A stretch of DNA of 7,915 bases from Coriobacteriales bacterium (GTDB lineage: Bacteria; Actinomycetota; Coriobacteriia; Coriobacteriales; UBA8131): contig JAITUO010000168.1 in the NCBI GenBank assembly GCA_031286245.1, positions 1-7,915 on the forward strand, given 5' to 3'. Positions 1 through 5,324 of this stretch are shown one piece after another. The stretch's first letter is position 1; each line of letters begins with the position of its first letter. A model generated the notes under the pieces. That model saw only the letters and a program-made list of their open reading frames with translations, had not been told where the DNA came from and did not search any database. Both the position numbers and the translations under genes were made by a program.

Positions 1-284
1 CTGGAATCATCTGCCTGAGAAATCTCGCAAGACTTTATGACATCCCATAAAGCTACTCGATTCGTCAATAGCCACAATTCCCGTTGTTGACGTCCAGCAG
101 TCTTCGGCAAAGCTTCAACTCCCAGCGAGGCAGCTAAAACCTGCCAGAAGATGTTTTGCGGATGACCATAAGGAAAGCCTGCTAAGCGTGATGCTGGTGA
201 AGGAAATGTACCCAAGATCAAAACCTGGGAGTTCCGGTCATAAACTGCCGGCCATGGATGTTTTAGCCTGGTTGCCATAAGCAC
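1..284 (-). CDS. DNA-deoxyinosine (hypoxanthine) glycosylase, family 6 UDG, 5' part only
   Basis: Reading the minus strand from 284 gives 94 uninterrupted codons that run off the left edge, so only the N-terminal part of the protein is present. The product matches what I know of the family 6 (HDG) branch of the uracil-DNA glycosylase superfamily, which removes hypoxanthine left by adenine deamination in base excision repair. Visible hallmarks are ILGTFPSPASR near residues 23-33 and GFPYGHPQNIFW near residues 36-47. In this family the Asn of GHPxN is the catalytic residue. A later VALWDVIKSCEI stretch (about residues 79-90) also fits. The likely start is GTG at 284, because GGAGGAG sits 9 bases upstream. 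The in-frame ATG at 278 would be 15 bases away. The gene follows the methyltransferase operon on the same strand, but a 204-bp gap and a strong hairpin suggest separate transcription. Confidence 0.85.
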   Translation of the reverse strand, partial: MLMATRLKHPWPAVYDRNSQVLILGTFPSPASRLAGFPYGHPQNIFWQVLAASLGVEALPKTAGRQQRELWLLTNRVALWDVIKSCEISQADDS

Positions 285-293
285 AGAGAACAG

Positions 294-300
294 CTCCTCC
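294..300 (-). promoter_or_regulatory. Ribosome binding site that favours the GTG start of the glycosylase
   Basis: The minus strand reads GGAGGAG here, with 9 bases to the GTG at 284. A 7-bp hairpin (arms 303-309 and 315-321, loop of five) lies just upstream and ends two bases before this site. It could influence access of the ribosome, although its stem is A/T-rich and weak. Confidence 0.6.
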
Positions 301-413
301 TAAAGCATTCTAAAAATGCTTACAGCAAATGAATATATCAACAAACTTCATTTTATTATCTGACAAGTGCGAGTTGACGGTTTTCTCCCTAATATGAACT
401 TTTGTTTATATAT

Positions 414-456
414 CTGCGGGATGGCTGTTATCGGGCCTATACAGCACATCCCACAG
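414..456 (-). terminator. Strong hairpin downstream of the methyltransferase operon, probable terminator
   Basis: Arms 414-428 and 441-456 pair as CTG, one mismatch, GGGATG, one bulged base, then GCTGT, closing a 12-base loop. On the minus strand the hairpin begins 33 bases after the stop codon of the small gene at 489. No clear run of T follows on either strand, so this is either a weak intrinsic terminator or a 3'-end stabilising or processing structure. The rest of 285-488 has no convincing coding frame. It contains AT-rich stretches that could hold a promoter for the glycosylase gene, but no well-spaced -35/-10 pair was found. Confidence 0.5.
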
Positions 457-488
457 ATTGTTGTTCAAACACAAGTTGGCAAACCGCT

Positions 489-635
489 TCAGAGATCCAA
501 CAGTTTTTGTGCCACAGCATTTAGAAAATCAGTGCGTACCTGGTCATCTTCGGGTAAGAAGTCCAAGAGCTTCTTCAGTTCATCAAAAGCCCGCTCGTCG
601 GTGACCAGCATATCCAGATCGACGTTATCCATCAT
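489..635 (-). CDS. Unrecognised 48-residue acidic small protein, last gene of the corrinoid methyltransferase operon
   Basis: ATG at 635 (or the adjacent in-frame ATG at 632) is preceded by AAAGGAG, 6 or 9 bases away, and this site overlaps the stop codon of the methyltransferase gene ending at 647. The gap between the genes is only 11 bp. The frame ends in TGA after 48 residues. The product begins MMDNVDLDMLVTDERAFDEL and ends AVAQKLLDL. It has about 13 acidic and 5 basic residues, no cysteine, no signal peptide and no membrane segment, and it looks largely helical. I do not recognise a family. Its place in the operon suggests a small accessory or stabilising partner of the methyltransferase or corrinoid protein, but that is inference. 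It could also be the remnant of a longer gene. The strong ribosome binding site and tight coupling argue that it is translated. Confidence 0.65.
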   Translation of the reverse strand: MMDNVDLDMLVTDERAFDELKKLLDFLPEDDQVRTDFLNAVAQKLLDL

Positions 636-646
636 TACACTCTCCT

Positions 647-1807
647 TTATAGCCGGTACTCTTGGGCGAAGTCGCAGACAGCCTTGACGTTTTCAGGCTT
701 GGCATCACGTAGATAACTCATCATTTTCTCTTGACTAAGAATGAAACCGCCGTCTCGACCTAGTTCGTCACATAAAAACTTGGCATAATCGACACATTGT
801 TTAGCACTACCGCTGCCGAGCAACTTGGTTGTCATACCTCCGATTACACAGATATTAGGCAGGTTCTCACGAAAGTCGAAGACATCGGTTTGTTCAACGT
901 GAATAGCCACGTGACCTTTCGGGATGTCTTTGAAGTAGTCATAGAAGCGACTGATGACGCCTTGAGTGAAGATATGCACGGTCGTATCGGCCTTTACAGC
1001 AGCGTCGATGATTCCGCTGATATAGGGCCAGATATAGCGATCCCACTGATCAATGCTTAAGAAGTTATGAGCCAAGCTACCAATAGAGGTACCAAAAGCG
1101 TATGTATCAGTAGTGGGTGAGTCCATAAAGATGTTGTAGACAGCTTCTGGTTTCATGTTGTAGTGGTCCACCACCATCTGGACCTTATCGGGTATCCGGC
1201 GGATATCCAGCGAGGTGCCTTTTATACCACGGAGGTTGTTGTAGAGTATCTCGATGCCAGGCATGTTGATCATATGGCCGGCTTGGCTGGGTAACTCGTA
1301 CTCATCGACACAGACCTGAGCCATGTGCTCCATGAAACCTCCGAAGCGAGCGAACTCTTCAGCTGCGGCAAACAAGTCACCGACTGTGACGTTGCCCCAA
1401 TTTGCGAACTTGCGAGGCAACAGCTTGTTCCAGACCAGCCCTGGTAAGTCATTTACCAGCTCATCGTACTCGTCTGGCTGTAAAAGCTCGAAATCCTCCA
1501 AACTGACAGTACCGGCCTCGTCGTCAAAGACGTTGTAACCTTCACCGATACGGTCAAGCATCTTTGGCGGATTGCAGAAAAATCCGCCGATCATGCCAGA
1601 GCAGTCGAATTGAAACTCATCCATGAACCAGCGGTAGACTTGTTCCATCAGATCCCAATCACGGCAAGCTTCAGAGAGCTTGGCACCGTAGGCCACCACC
1701 GGCCAAAGGGCGAAGTTAGAAATGTGTGGGACGCGCTCCATCTTTTTAAAACGAACAGCATCATCCAACAGCTTTTTGCGGTACTCGAGTTTTGCACTAA
1801 CTGCCAT
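647..1807 (-). CDS. UROD-family corrinoid-dependent methyltransferase, copy 2
   Basis: This 386-residue protein has the uroporphyrinogen decarboxylase (UROD) fold used by corrinoid methyltransferases of the MtaA/MtbA/CmuA superfamily and related demethylases. It is not a haem-biosynthesis UroD: it lies beside a corrinoid carrier and has the N-terminal RVPHISNFALWPV segment (residues 25-37) typical of the methyltransferase-like branch. Other conserved stretches are KGHVAIHVEQTDVFDF (297-312), GGMTTKLLGSG (323-333) and DGGFILSQEKMMSYLRDAKPEN (352-373). The likely reaction is transfer of a methyl group from an unidentified donor to the cobalt of the neighbouring corrinoid protein. The zinc-binding HxC motif of MtaA/MtbA is not visible. 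Start ATG at 1807 has GGGAGGAG 5 bases upstream and lies 20 bp after the corrinoid gene. It is a clear paralogue of the gene at 2491-3648, roughly half identical by eye and best conserved in the last third. It differs at H303 and T307, where the paralogue has Gln and Asp. Confidence 0.85.
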   Translation of the reverse strand: MAVSAKLEYRKKLLDDAVRFKKMERVPHISNFALWPVVAYGAKLSEACRDWDLMEQVYRWFMDEFQFDCSGMIGGFFCNPPKMLDRIGEGYNVFDDEAGTVSLEDFELLQPDEYDELVNDLPGLVWNKLLPRKFANWGNVTVGDLFAAAEEFARFGGFMEHMAQVCVDEYELPSQAGHMINMPGIEILYNNLRGIKGTSLDIRRIPDKVQMVVDHYNMKPEAVYNIFMDSPTTDTYAFGTSIGSLAHNFLSIDQWDRYIWPYISGIIDAAVKADTTVHIFTQGVISRFYDYFKDIPKGHVAIHVEQTDVFDFRENLPNICVIGGMTTKLLGSGSAKQCVDYAKFLCDELGRDGGFILSQEKMMSYLRDAKPENVKAVCDFAQEYRL

Positions 1808-1827
1808 GTCTTCTCCTCCCTGAATAC

Positions 1828-2460
1828 TTAAGCGCTCAGCCAGTCGCGACAGATACCTGCACCTTCAGCCGCGTTGATCGACCAGGCATCTGCACCGATG
1901 ATCTCACAATACTCAGCAGTAACCGGAGCGCCACCCACAATCACTTTTACATCGTCAAATCCGGCAGCTTTAACCGCCGCAACGATTTCAGTCATTGATT
2001 CGACAGCAAAGGTCAGTACACCGCTGAGTGCCAGTACCTGAGCACCGCTTTCCTGTAGACAGCCAACAATCGCTTCAGCTCCGACGTCGACACCAAGATC
2101 GAAGACTTCGATACCGGCTGCCTCAATTAAAGCCTTGACAATGTTCTTACCAATGTCGTGAATATCACCTTTGACGGTAGCCAACACCAGCTTTCCCAGG
2201 CTGATGGTTTCGGTGTCGGCTAACAAAGGCTTAAGCAACGCTGCAGCCTCTGCCATCAGGTCGCCAGCAAAGATCAAGTCAGCCACGAAATACTCCCCAC
2301 TTTCGTACTTCTCACCAACAATGTCCATGCCTGCCTGGCAGGCTGCCAGAGCCTCTGTAGCACTGTCACCGCCATCTGCGGCTACCTCACCGAGGATTTG
2401 TAACACCAAAACCTCGTCGAGATCGCCCATCGCTGTTTTTAGTTCTTCGAAATTTGCCAT
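1828..2460 (-). CDS. Corrinoid (B12-binding) methyl-carrier protein
   Basis: This 210-residue cytoplasmic protein has the architecture of the MtaC/MtbC/MttC/MtvC corrinoid proteins. A helical methionine-synthase-type cap domain covers about residues 1-85, and a Rossmann-like B12-binding domain about 89-210. The cobalamin signature is intact: DIHDIG with D99, H101 (lower cobalt ligand) and G104, then SGVLT at 146-150, then GGAP at 176-179. Length is normal for the family. In its catalytic cycle Co(I) accepts a methyl group from methyltransferase I and methyl-Co(III) passes it on to methyltransferase II. The two UROD-type methyltransferases flanking it are the likely first-step enzymes. Start ATG at 2460 is supported by GGAGG at 2467-2471, 7 bases upstream. 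The gap to the upstream gene is 30 bp, so it is almost certainly in the same operon. Confidence 0.95.
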   Translation of the reverse strand: MANFEELKTAMGDLDEVLVLQILGEVAADGGDSATEALAACQAGMDIVGEKYESGEYFVADLIFAGDLMAEAAALLKPLLADTETISLGKLVLATVKGDIHDIGKNIVKALIEAAGIEVFDLGVDVGAEAIVGCLQESGAQVLALSGVLTFAVESMTEIVAAVKAAGFDDVKVIVGGAPVTAEYCEIIGADAWSINAAEGAGICRDWLSA

Positions 2461-2490
2461 TGCATTTCCTCCAATACTAGTTCTCTTCTA

Positions 2491-3648
2491 TCAGGGTCGA
2501 TAGTCTGCAGCAAAATCACAGACCGCTTTGAGATTTTCCGGTGAAGCATCGCGGATGTAAGACATCATCTTGTCCTGACAGAGTATGAAACCACCATCAG
2601 TACCCAGCTCGTCGATTAAGTGTTTGGCATAATCCCTACACTGCTTGGCTGTGCCACTACCCAAAAGACGGGTAGTCATGCCGCCGGATACTGCCACATT
2701 AGGCAGGTTTTTCCTGAAGTCGAAGACATCGTCCTGTTCCAGTTGAATGGCTAAGTGACCTTTGGGAACATCTGTAAAGTACTCATAAAAGCGGCTGATT
2801 ACGCCCTCCGCAAAGATATAGACGGTTGAGTCAGCTGCGACTGCACGGTCGATGACATGTTTTAGATATGGCCACTCGTAGCACTCCCATTGTGTAAGGC
2901 TTAGCATGTTATGGCCTAAGATGACGGTGTTGAAGCCAAAGGCGCTGGCTTCGTTTGCCAATGAATCGTCGAACAGCTTGTCCAGCGCTCCATTAGCGAA
3001 ATCCAACTTCTCAACAGCCTCCAGCAGCTTATCTGGGATGCGACGCATGTCATAAGCCAGACCTTTCATGCCGCGGAAGATATTGAACAACAGCTCAAAG
3101 CCAGTCAGATTGTATTGACTGGCAATCAGAGGTAGCCCGTACTCCTCCACACAAGCTTTTTTTATGCGTTCCATGTAAGACTGATAACGTACGAACTCAT
3201 CGATCGCCAGCTTCATGTCAGCGATTTTTACCTCGCTCCAACGCGGATACTTTCGTGGTAGCAAAGTCGACCACATCAGACTGGGAAAATCAGTAATCAA
3301 GGCATCGTAGTCTTCTGCACGCAACAGATCCATATCGTCGATCAGCACTGTACCAGCTGCATCATCGATAACGTTATAGCCTTGGCCAATAGTGTCATTC
3401 ATCTTGCGTGGATTACCTAAAAGCCCCACCAGAAAACCTGGACTGTCGAACTTATAAGTTTCGATGAAACGGCGCATTACTCTTTCCATCAAATCCCAGT
3501 CTCGGCAAGCCTGGCTAAGAGGTACCCCATAGTCGAGAATAGGCCAGAGTGCGAAGTTGGAGATGTGCGGTACACGGTCAGGTTTTCGCCAGCGAATGGC
3601 GTCGTCAAAGATTTGCTTACGATAGTTGAACTGGTCTTGGACAGTCAT
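2491..3648 (-). CDS. UROD-family corrinoid-dependent methyltransferase, copy 1 (operon leader)
   Basis: This 385-residue protein is of the same UROD-fold methyltransferase family as the gene at 647-1807 and is the first gene of the operon. Shared landmarks are RVPHISNFALWPI (residues 25-37), ACRDWDLMERV (47-57), EGVISRFYEYF (281-291), KGHLAIQLEQDDVFDF (296-311), GGMTTRLLGSG (322-332) and DGGFILCQDKMMSYIRDASPEN (351-372). It keeps the QLEQDD pattern I associate with this branch, whereas the second copy reads HVEQTD. The presumed role is methyl transfer from a small methylated compound to the corrinoid protein encoded next. Methoxylated aromatics, methylated amines or other donors cannot be distinguished from the sequence. 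Start ATG at 3648 has only a G-run (GGGGGT) as ribosome binding site, weaker than those of the downstream genes. A promoter with overlapping dyad lies 50-80 bp upstream. Confidence 0.87.
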   Translation of the reverse strand: MTVQDQFNYRKQIFDDAIRWRKPDRVPHISNFALWPILDYGVPLSQACRDWDLMERVMRRFIETYKFDSPGFLVGLLGNPRKMNDTIGQGYNVIDDAAGTVLIDDMDLLRAEDYDALITDFPSLMWSTLLPRKYPRWSEVKIADMKLAIDEFVRYQSYMERIKKACVEEYGLPLIASQYNLTGFELLFNIFRGMKGLAYDMRRIPDKLLEAVEKLDFANGALDKLFDDSLANEASAFGFNTVILGHNMLSLTQWECYEWPYLKHVIDRAVAADSTVYIFAEGVISRFYEYFTDVPKGHLAIQLEQDDVFDFRKNLPNVAVSGGMTTRLLGSGTAKQCRDYAKHLIDELGTDGGFILCQDKMMSYIRDASPENLKAVCDFAADYRP

Positions 3649-3690
3649 CTGTTACCCCCAATCAGAGAAGGTTTTAGACTATGTACAGTA

Positions 3691-3709
3691 TGTGTTTTGA
3701 AATAACACA
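3691..3709. promoter_or_regulatory. Dyad over the -10 of the methyltransferase promoter, candidate operator
   Basis: TGTGTT (3691-3696) and AACACA (3704-3709) form a perfect inverted repeat around a 7-base spacer. It covers the -10 hexamer and the expected transcription start of the methyltransferase operon, where a repressor would block initiation. The binding protein is not known. The divergent PadR protein is the nearest candidate. Confidence 0.45.
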
Positions 3710-3727
3710 CAACACAAACCGTGTCAA
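3699..3727 (-). promoter_or_regulatory. Probable sigma-70-type promoter of the methyltransferase operon
   Basis: On the minus strand a perfect TTGACA (-35, 3722-3727) is followed by a 17-base spacer and TATTTC (-10, 3699-3704). The bases TG one position before the -10 make an extended -10 element, which compensates for its poor match. Transcription would begin near 3691, leaving an untranslated leader of about 43 bases before ATG at 3648. That is too short for a cobalamin riboswitch, and no B12-box sequence is present. Confidence 0.6.
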
Positions 3728-3871
3728 CGGAAAAGTGCAATCCGCCAATATGAGGGAGTTTGATTCATCAATTACCAGCGTCAATGTCGCTTCTCATTTT
3801 TCACCCGGAAGAACTCTACCGTCCTCTTACCGATTATCCTGTAAGCATTTGTAGCCAACGTCTGCAAAGCA

Positions 3872-3993
3872 TGTTGAGCTTATTTCAACCAGAATTGCCT
3901 AGGGTTGGGCGCATTTGCTTGATATCTACGTGACTGTTGAGCTCATTTCAAGTCAGAATTGCCTTAGTTTTGACTTTTTGCTTGACTTCTACG
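3872..3993. repeat. Two imperfect 59-bp direct repeats with a 63-bp period
   Basis: Copy 1 (3872-3930) and copy 2 (3935-3993) both start TGTTGAGCT, share ATTTCAA, CAGAATTGCCT and TTTGCTTGA, and end TCTACG. They differ by several substitutions and a compensating one-base insertion and deletion. GCATTTG occurs near both ends and in the middle of the block (around 3845, 3911 and 3993). There are two copies only, and no coding frame explains them. They may be a duplicated regulator-binding region or an old tandem duplication. Confidence 0.6.
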
Positions 3994-4012
3994 CATTTGT
4001 ATCGTCTATAAA
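3982..4012 (+). promoter_or_regulatory. Possible plus-strand promoter upstream of a long padR leader
   Basis: TTGACT (3982-3987) and TATAAA (4007-4012) each match the consensus at five of six bases, but the spacer is 19, longer than ideal. The -35 lies at the end of the second 59-bp repeat. If used, it would give padR an untranslated leader of about 290 bases containing the hairpin at 4095-4132. Confidence 0.35.
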
Positions 4013-4094
4013 ATGGTAATCCTGGGAATTTCTGAAATGTGCCAGATAGTAAGAGTAACGGGAATCATTTGAGACTAAAGAACCACACCAACCA

Positions 4095-4132
4095 CTGGCT
4101 AGCTCACATATCTGACAAAATTAGCTGGCCAG
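4095..4132 (+). other. RNA hairpin candidate in the padR leader
   Basis: CTGGCTAGCT (4095-4104) pairs with AGCTGGCCAG (4123-4132) over ten positions, one of them a G-U wobble, around an 18-base loop. CCAGATA occurs at 4042-4048 and again at 4129-4135, and its near complement TATCTG lies in the loop at 4109-4114, so an alternative pairing is possible. No T run follows. It is unknown whether this region is transcribed. Confidence 0.3.
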
Positions 4133-4151
4133 ATACTAACTTGCGAATGCA

Positions 4152-4160
4152 CCCCCCCCC
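4152..4160 (+). repeat. Run of nine C in the padR upstream region
   Basis: Nine consecutive C lie 17 bases before the first TTGACA box upstream of padR. Homopolymers of this length can slip during replication. Here it is intergenic, so any effect would be on transcription or on leader structure rather than reading frame. It is also a common place for sequencing error. Confidence 0.6.
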
Positions 4161-4198
4161 AACATCAATAAAAAACTTGACAAATTTGCTGAAACTCG

Positions 4199-4228
4199 TT
4201 GACAACGCTCCCTACTTCGTGTTACATA
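4199..4228 (+). promoter_or_regulatory. Possible proximal promoter of padR
   Basis: A perfect TTGACA at 4199-4204 is followed, after an 18-base spacer, by TACATA (4223-4228), a weak -10 that is preceded by TG in the extended -10 position. A second TTGACA at 4177-4182 has no suitable -10. The start point would be near 4235, inside the dyad at 4219-4248, leaving a leader of about 78 bases before padR. Confidence 0.4.
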
Positions 4229-4248
4229 GTACCAGTACTTGTTTACAC
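4219..4248. promoter_or_regulatory. 30-bp dyad upstream of padR, candidate autoregulatory operator
   Basis: The site reads GTGT, six bases, GTAC, CA, GTAC, six bases, ACAC, giving nested inverted arms. The inner arms extend by one base to AGTAC/GTACT. It overlaps the presumed -10 and start of padR transcription. PadR-family repressors commonly bind dyads at their own promoter. The core resembles the methyltransferase promoter region (GTACAGTATGTGTTT at 3683-3697 compared with GTACCAGTACTTGTTT at 4229-4244). Confidence 0.45.
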
Positions 4249-4312
4249 TAGGTAGTTGCACTTGGTCAGGAGTAAACAAAAAGCACGACAATCGAAATGT
4301 GGAGAAAAGCAG

Positions 4313-4642
4313 ATGGAAAACCTCAGTGAAATGCTCAAAGGCGTACTCGAAGGGATGATGTTACAGATCATCAACCAGAAGGAAGTCTATGGCTATCAAA
4401 TCGTCAAACAACTGCAGGAACTGGGTTTTAACGACATCTCGGAAGGCACTGTCTACACAATTTTGACTCGACTGGAACGGAAACGCATGGTCTTGTCCAC
4501 AAGAATGGCTTCTGAGCTAGGACCGCCACGTAAGTTTTTCCGACTCAGTCATCGCGGCCAACAGGAGTTATCCTCTTTTTGGGAGCGTTGGAATTTTCTG
4601 CAAGCGCGTATTAACGATCTACAGACAGGAGTAGACCAATGA
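4313..4642 (+). CDS. PadR-family transcriptional regulator
   Basis: This 109-residue single-domain PadR protein has a winged helix-turn-helix and a short C-terminal dimerisation helix. Landmarks are the N-terminal MLKGVLEGMMLQII helix (7-20), YGYQIVKQL (26-34), the recognition-helix segment EGTVYTILTRLERK (44-57) and the wing with GPPRKFFRLSHRGQQEL (70-86). Small PadR proteins usually act as repressors released by a ligand; the ligand here is unknown. The start is ATG at 4313 with GGAG 8 bases upstream. An in-frame TTG at 4256 would add 19 atypical residues and has no suitable binding site. Its TGA overlaps the ATG of the next gene (ATGA), a typical translationally coupled PadR plus membrane-protein pair. 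Because it is divergent from the methyltransferase operon and a sequence element is shared between the two promoters, it may control both units. Confidence 0.92.
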   Translation: MENLSEMLKGVLEGMMLQIINQKEVYGYQIVKQLQELGFNDISEGTVYTILTRLERKRMVLSTRMASELGPPRKFFRLSHRGQQELSSFWERWNFLQARINDLQTGVDQ

Positions 4643-5250
4643 CAGGTAACTCAGCTTTACCACCCGATATGCAAGAGCGTATCAACCAATATGCCCGCGA
4701 ACAATCCCGCTACTACCTCGACCGGGCTGAGATGACTTATTGGGAAAAAATACAGGACAAAGCTGATCGGACGCGACGCAAGCTCAGTCGAAAACTTGAC
4801 CGCCTAAAACTGCAATCTGTCCAGAGTGCAGAATCCCAGGTCGATCTATCTGCGTATATCACTGATTACATCAACGATCTGGTCTCTCAGGGCCTTGAGC
4901 TAGAGATGGCTTTCCAGCAAGCAATCCGGGAATTGGCATATGACAGCGGCTCTTCTGATGCACTTGAGCTCAGTGAGTATTATGCTGCTATCTTTGGCAA
5001 CCTCCACGGAAAGGAATGGCCGGAAGACTCTGCTCTGTACGGCTTTGTGGGCAGCGGTTACGGTTTATACTACAGTGGAGGAGTGATTATCGGCTGTATC
5101 CTGGGAGCCCTGTTTGGATTTGTAACAGGTTTGATCTTCTTCAGCTCATGGTTTTGGCTGACAGCGATAATCGGTTTCTTTGCAGGAGCCGTGTTCGGAG
5201 TTGGCTGTGCCATGTTACTGCACGCCAGGGCTTTACAAAAACGTCGATAA
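4639..5250 (+). CDS. PadR-coupled two-helix membrane protein of unknown function
   Basis: This 203-residue protein starts at ATG 4639 inside the padR stop codon, with AGGAG 7 bases upstream. Residues 1-130 are hydrophilic. They include a charged stretch rich in Arg and Lys (about 42-58) and a helical segment, DLSAYITDYINDLVSQGLELEMAFQQAIREL (69-99), resembling the short helical domains found in membrane proteins encoded beside PadR genes (HAAS/DUF1700-like or permease-prefix domains). Two membrane segments follow, about 145-168 and 171-195. They are rich in Gly with small-residue spacing (G147, G152, G156, G160, G164), and the protein ends in a basic tail, LQKRR. No transport or enzyme motif was recognised. 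By context it may be an effector or sensor partner of the PadR regulator; this is inference. The membrane topology is well supported, the function is not. Confidence 0.8.
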   Translation: MTGNSALPPDMQERINQYAREQSRYYLDRAEMTYWEKIQDKADRTRRKLSRKLDRLKLQSVQSAESQVDLSAYITDYINDLVSQGLELEMAFQQAIRELAYDSGSSDALELSEYYAAIFGNLHGKEWPEDSALYGFVGSGYGLYYSGGVIIGCILGALFGFVTGLIFFSSWFWLTAIIGFFAGAVFGVGCAMLLHARALQKRR

Positions 5251-5313
5251 GGCATCAACTAGCACAACTGCACGAGGCACAATCATCAATGAAGATGAGA
5301 CAAGAGTTGAGTT

Positions 5314-5319
5314 AAGGAG
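5314..5319 (+). promoter_or_regulatory. Ribosome binding site that fixes the ATG start of the 4Fe-4S protein
   Basis: AAGGAG lies 5 bases before ATG at 5325. A longer frame would begin at GTG 5319, but that codon overlaps the AAGGAG itself, so the ATG is the better start. Confidence 0.7.
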
Positions 5320-5324
5320 TGGGA

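Larger units (their letters stand above)
3649..4312. other. 660-bp divergent regulatory region without a convincing gene
   Basis: This stretch separates the minus-strand methyltransferase operon from the plus-strand padR unit. No frame in it has a good ribosome binding site together with protein-like composition. From left to right it holds the methyltransferase promoter and dyad (3691-3727), a featureless stretch (about 3730-3870), a 59-bp imperfect direct repeat (3872-3993), a possible plus-strand promoter (3982-4012), a hairpin (4095-4132), nine consecutive C (4152-4160), two TTGACA boxes (4177-4182 and 4199-4204) and a dyad (4219-4248) just upstream of padR. It is visibly more AT-rich and less ordered in codon terms than the flanking genes. 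Confidence 0.7.

Noticed and set aside
367..687. Plus-strand frame of 106 codons over the small gene and operon end
   Set aside because: It lacks a ribosome binding site and is Ser-rich. The opposite strand carries a better supported small gene and the methyltransferase C-terminus.
647..3648. True uroporphyrinogen decarboxylase (HemE)
   Set aside because: Two paralogues flank a corrinoid protein, and the N-terminal and late motifs fit the methyltransferase-like branch. No other haem genes are nearby.
3649..3870. Cobalamin riboswitch ahead of the corrinoid operon
   Set aside because: The predicted leader is only about 43 bases, and no B12-box or adenosylcobalamin-type fold was found.
4039..4251. 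Open frame of 70 codons on the plus strand in the divergent region (GTG start)
   Set aside because: It has no ribosome binding site, is rich in Asn, His and Pro with low-complexity look, runs through the C9 tract and the padR dyad, and resembles no known protein.
4256..4312. N-terminal extension of the PadR protein from a TTG codon
   Set aside because: The added 19 residues are basic and unlike PadR N-termini. ATG at 4313 has a proper GGAG site and begins at the usual family position.
5016..5315. Plus-strand frame of 99 codons overlapping the membrane-protein gene
   Set aside because: It is mostly antiphase to a well-supported coding frame, has odd composition and lacks a start signal.
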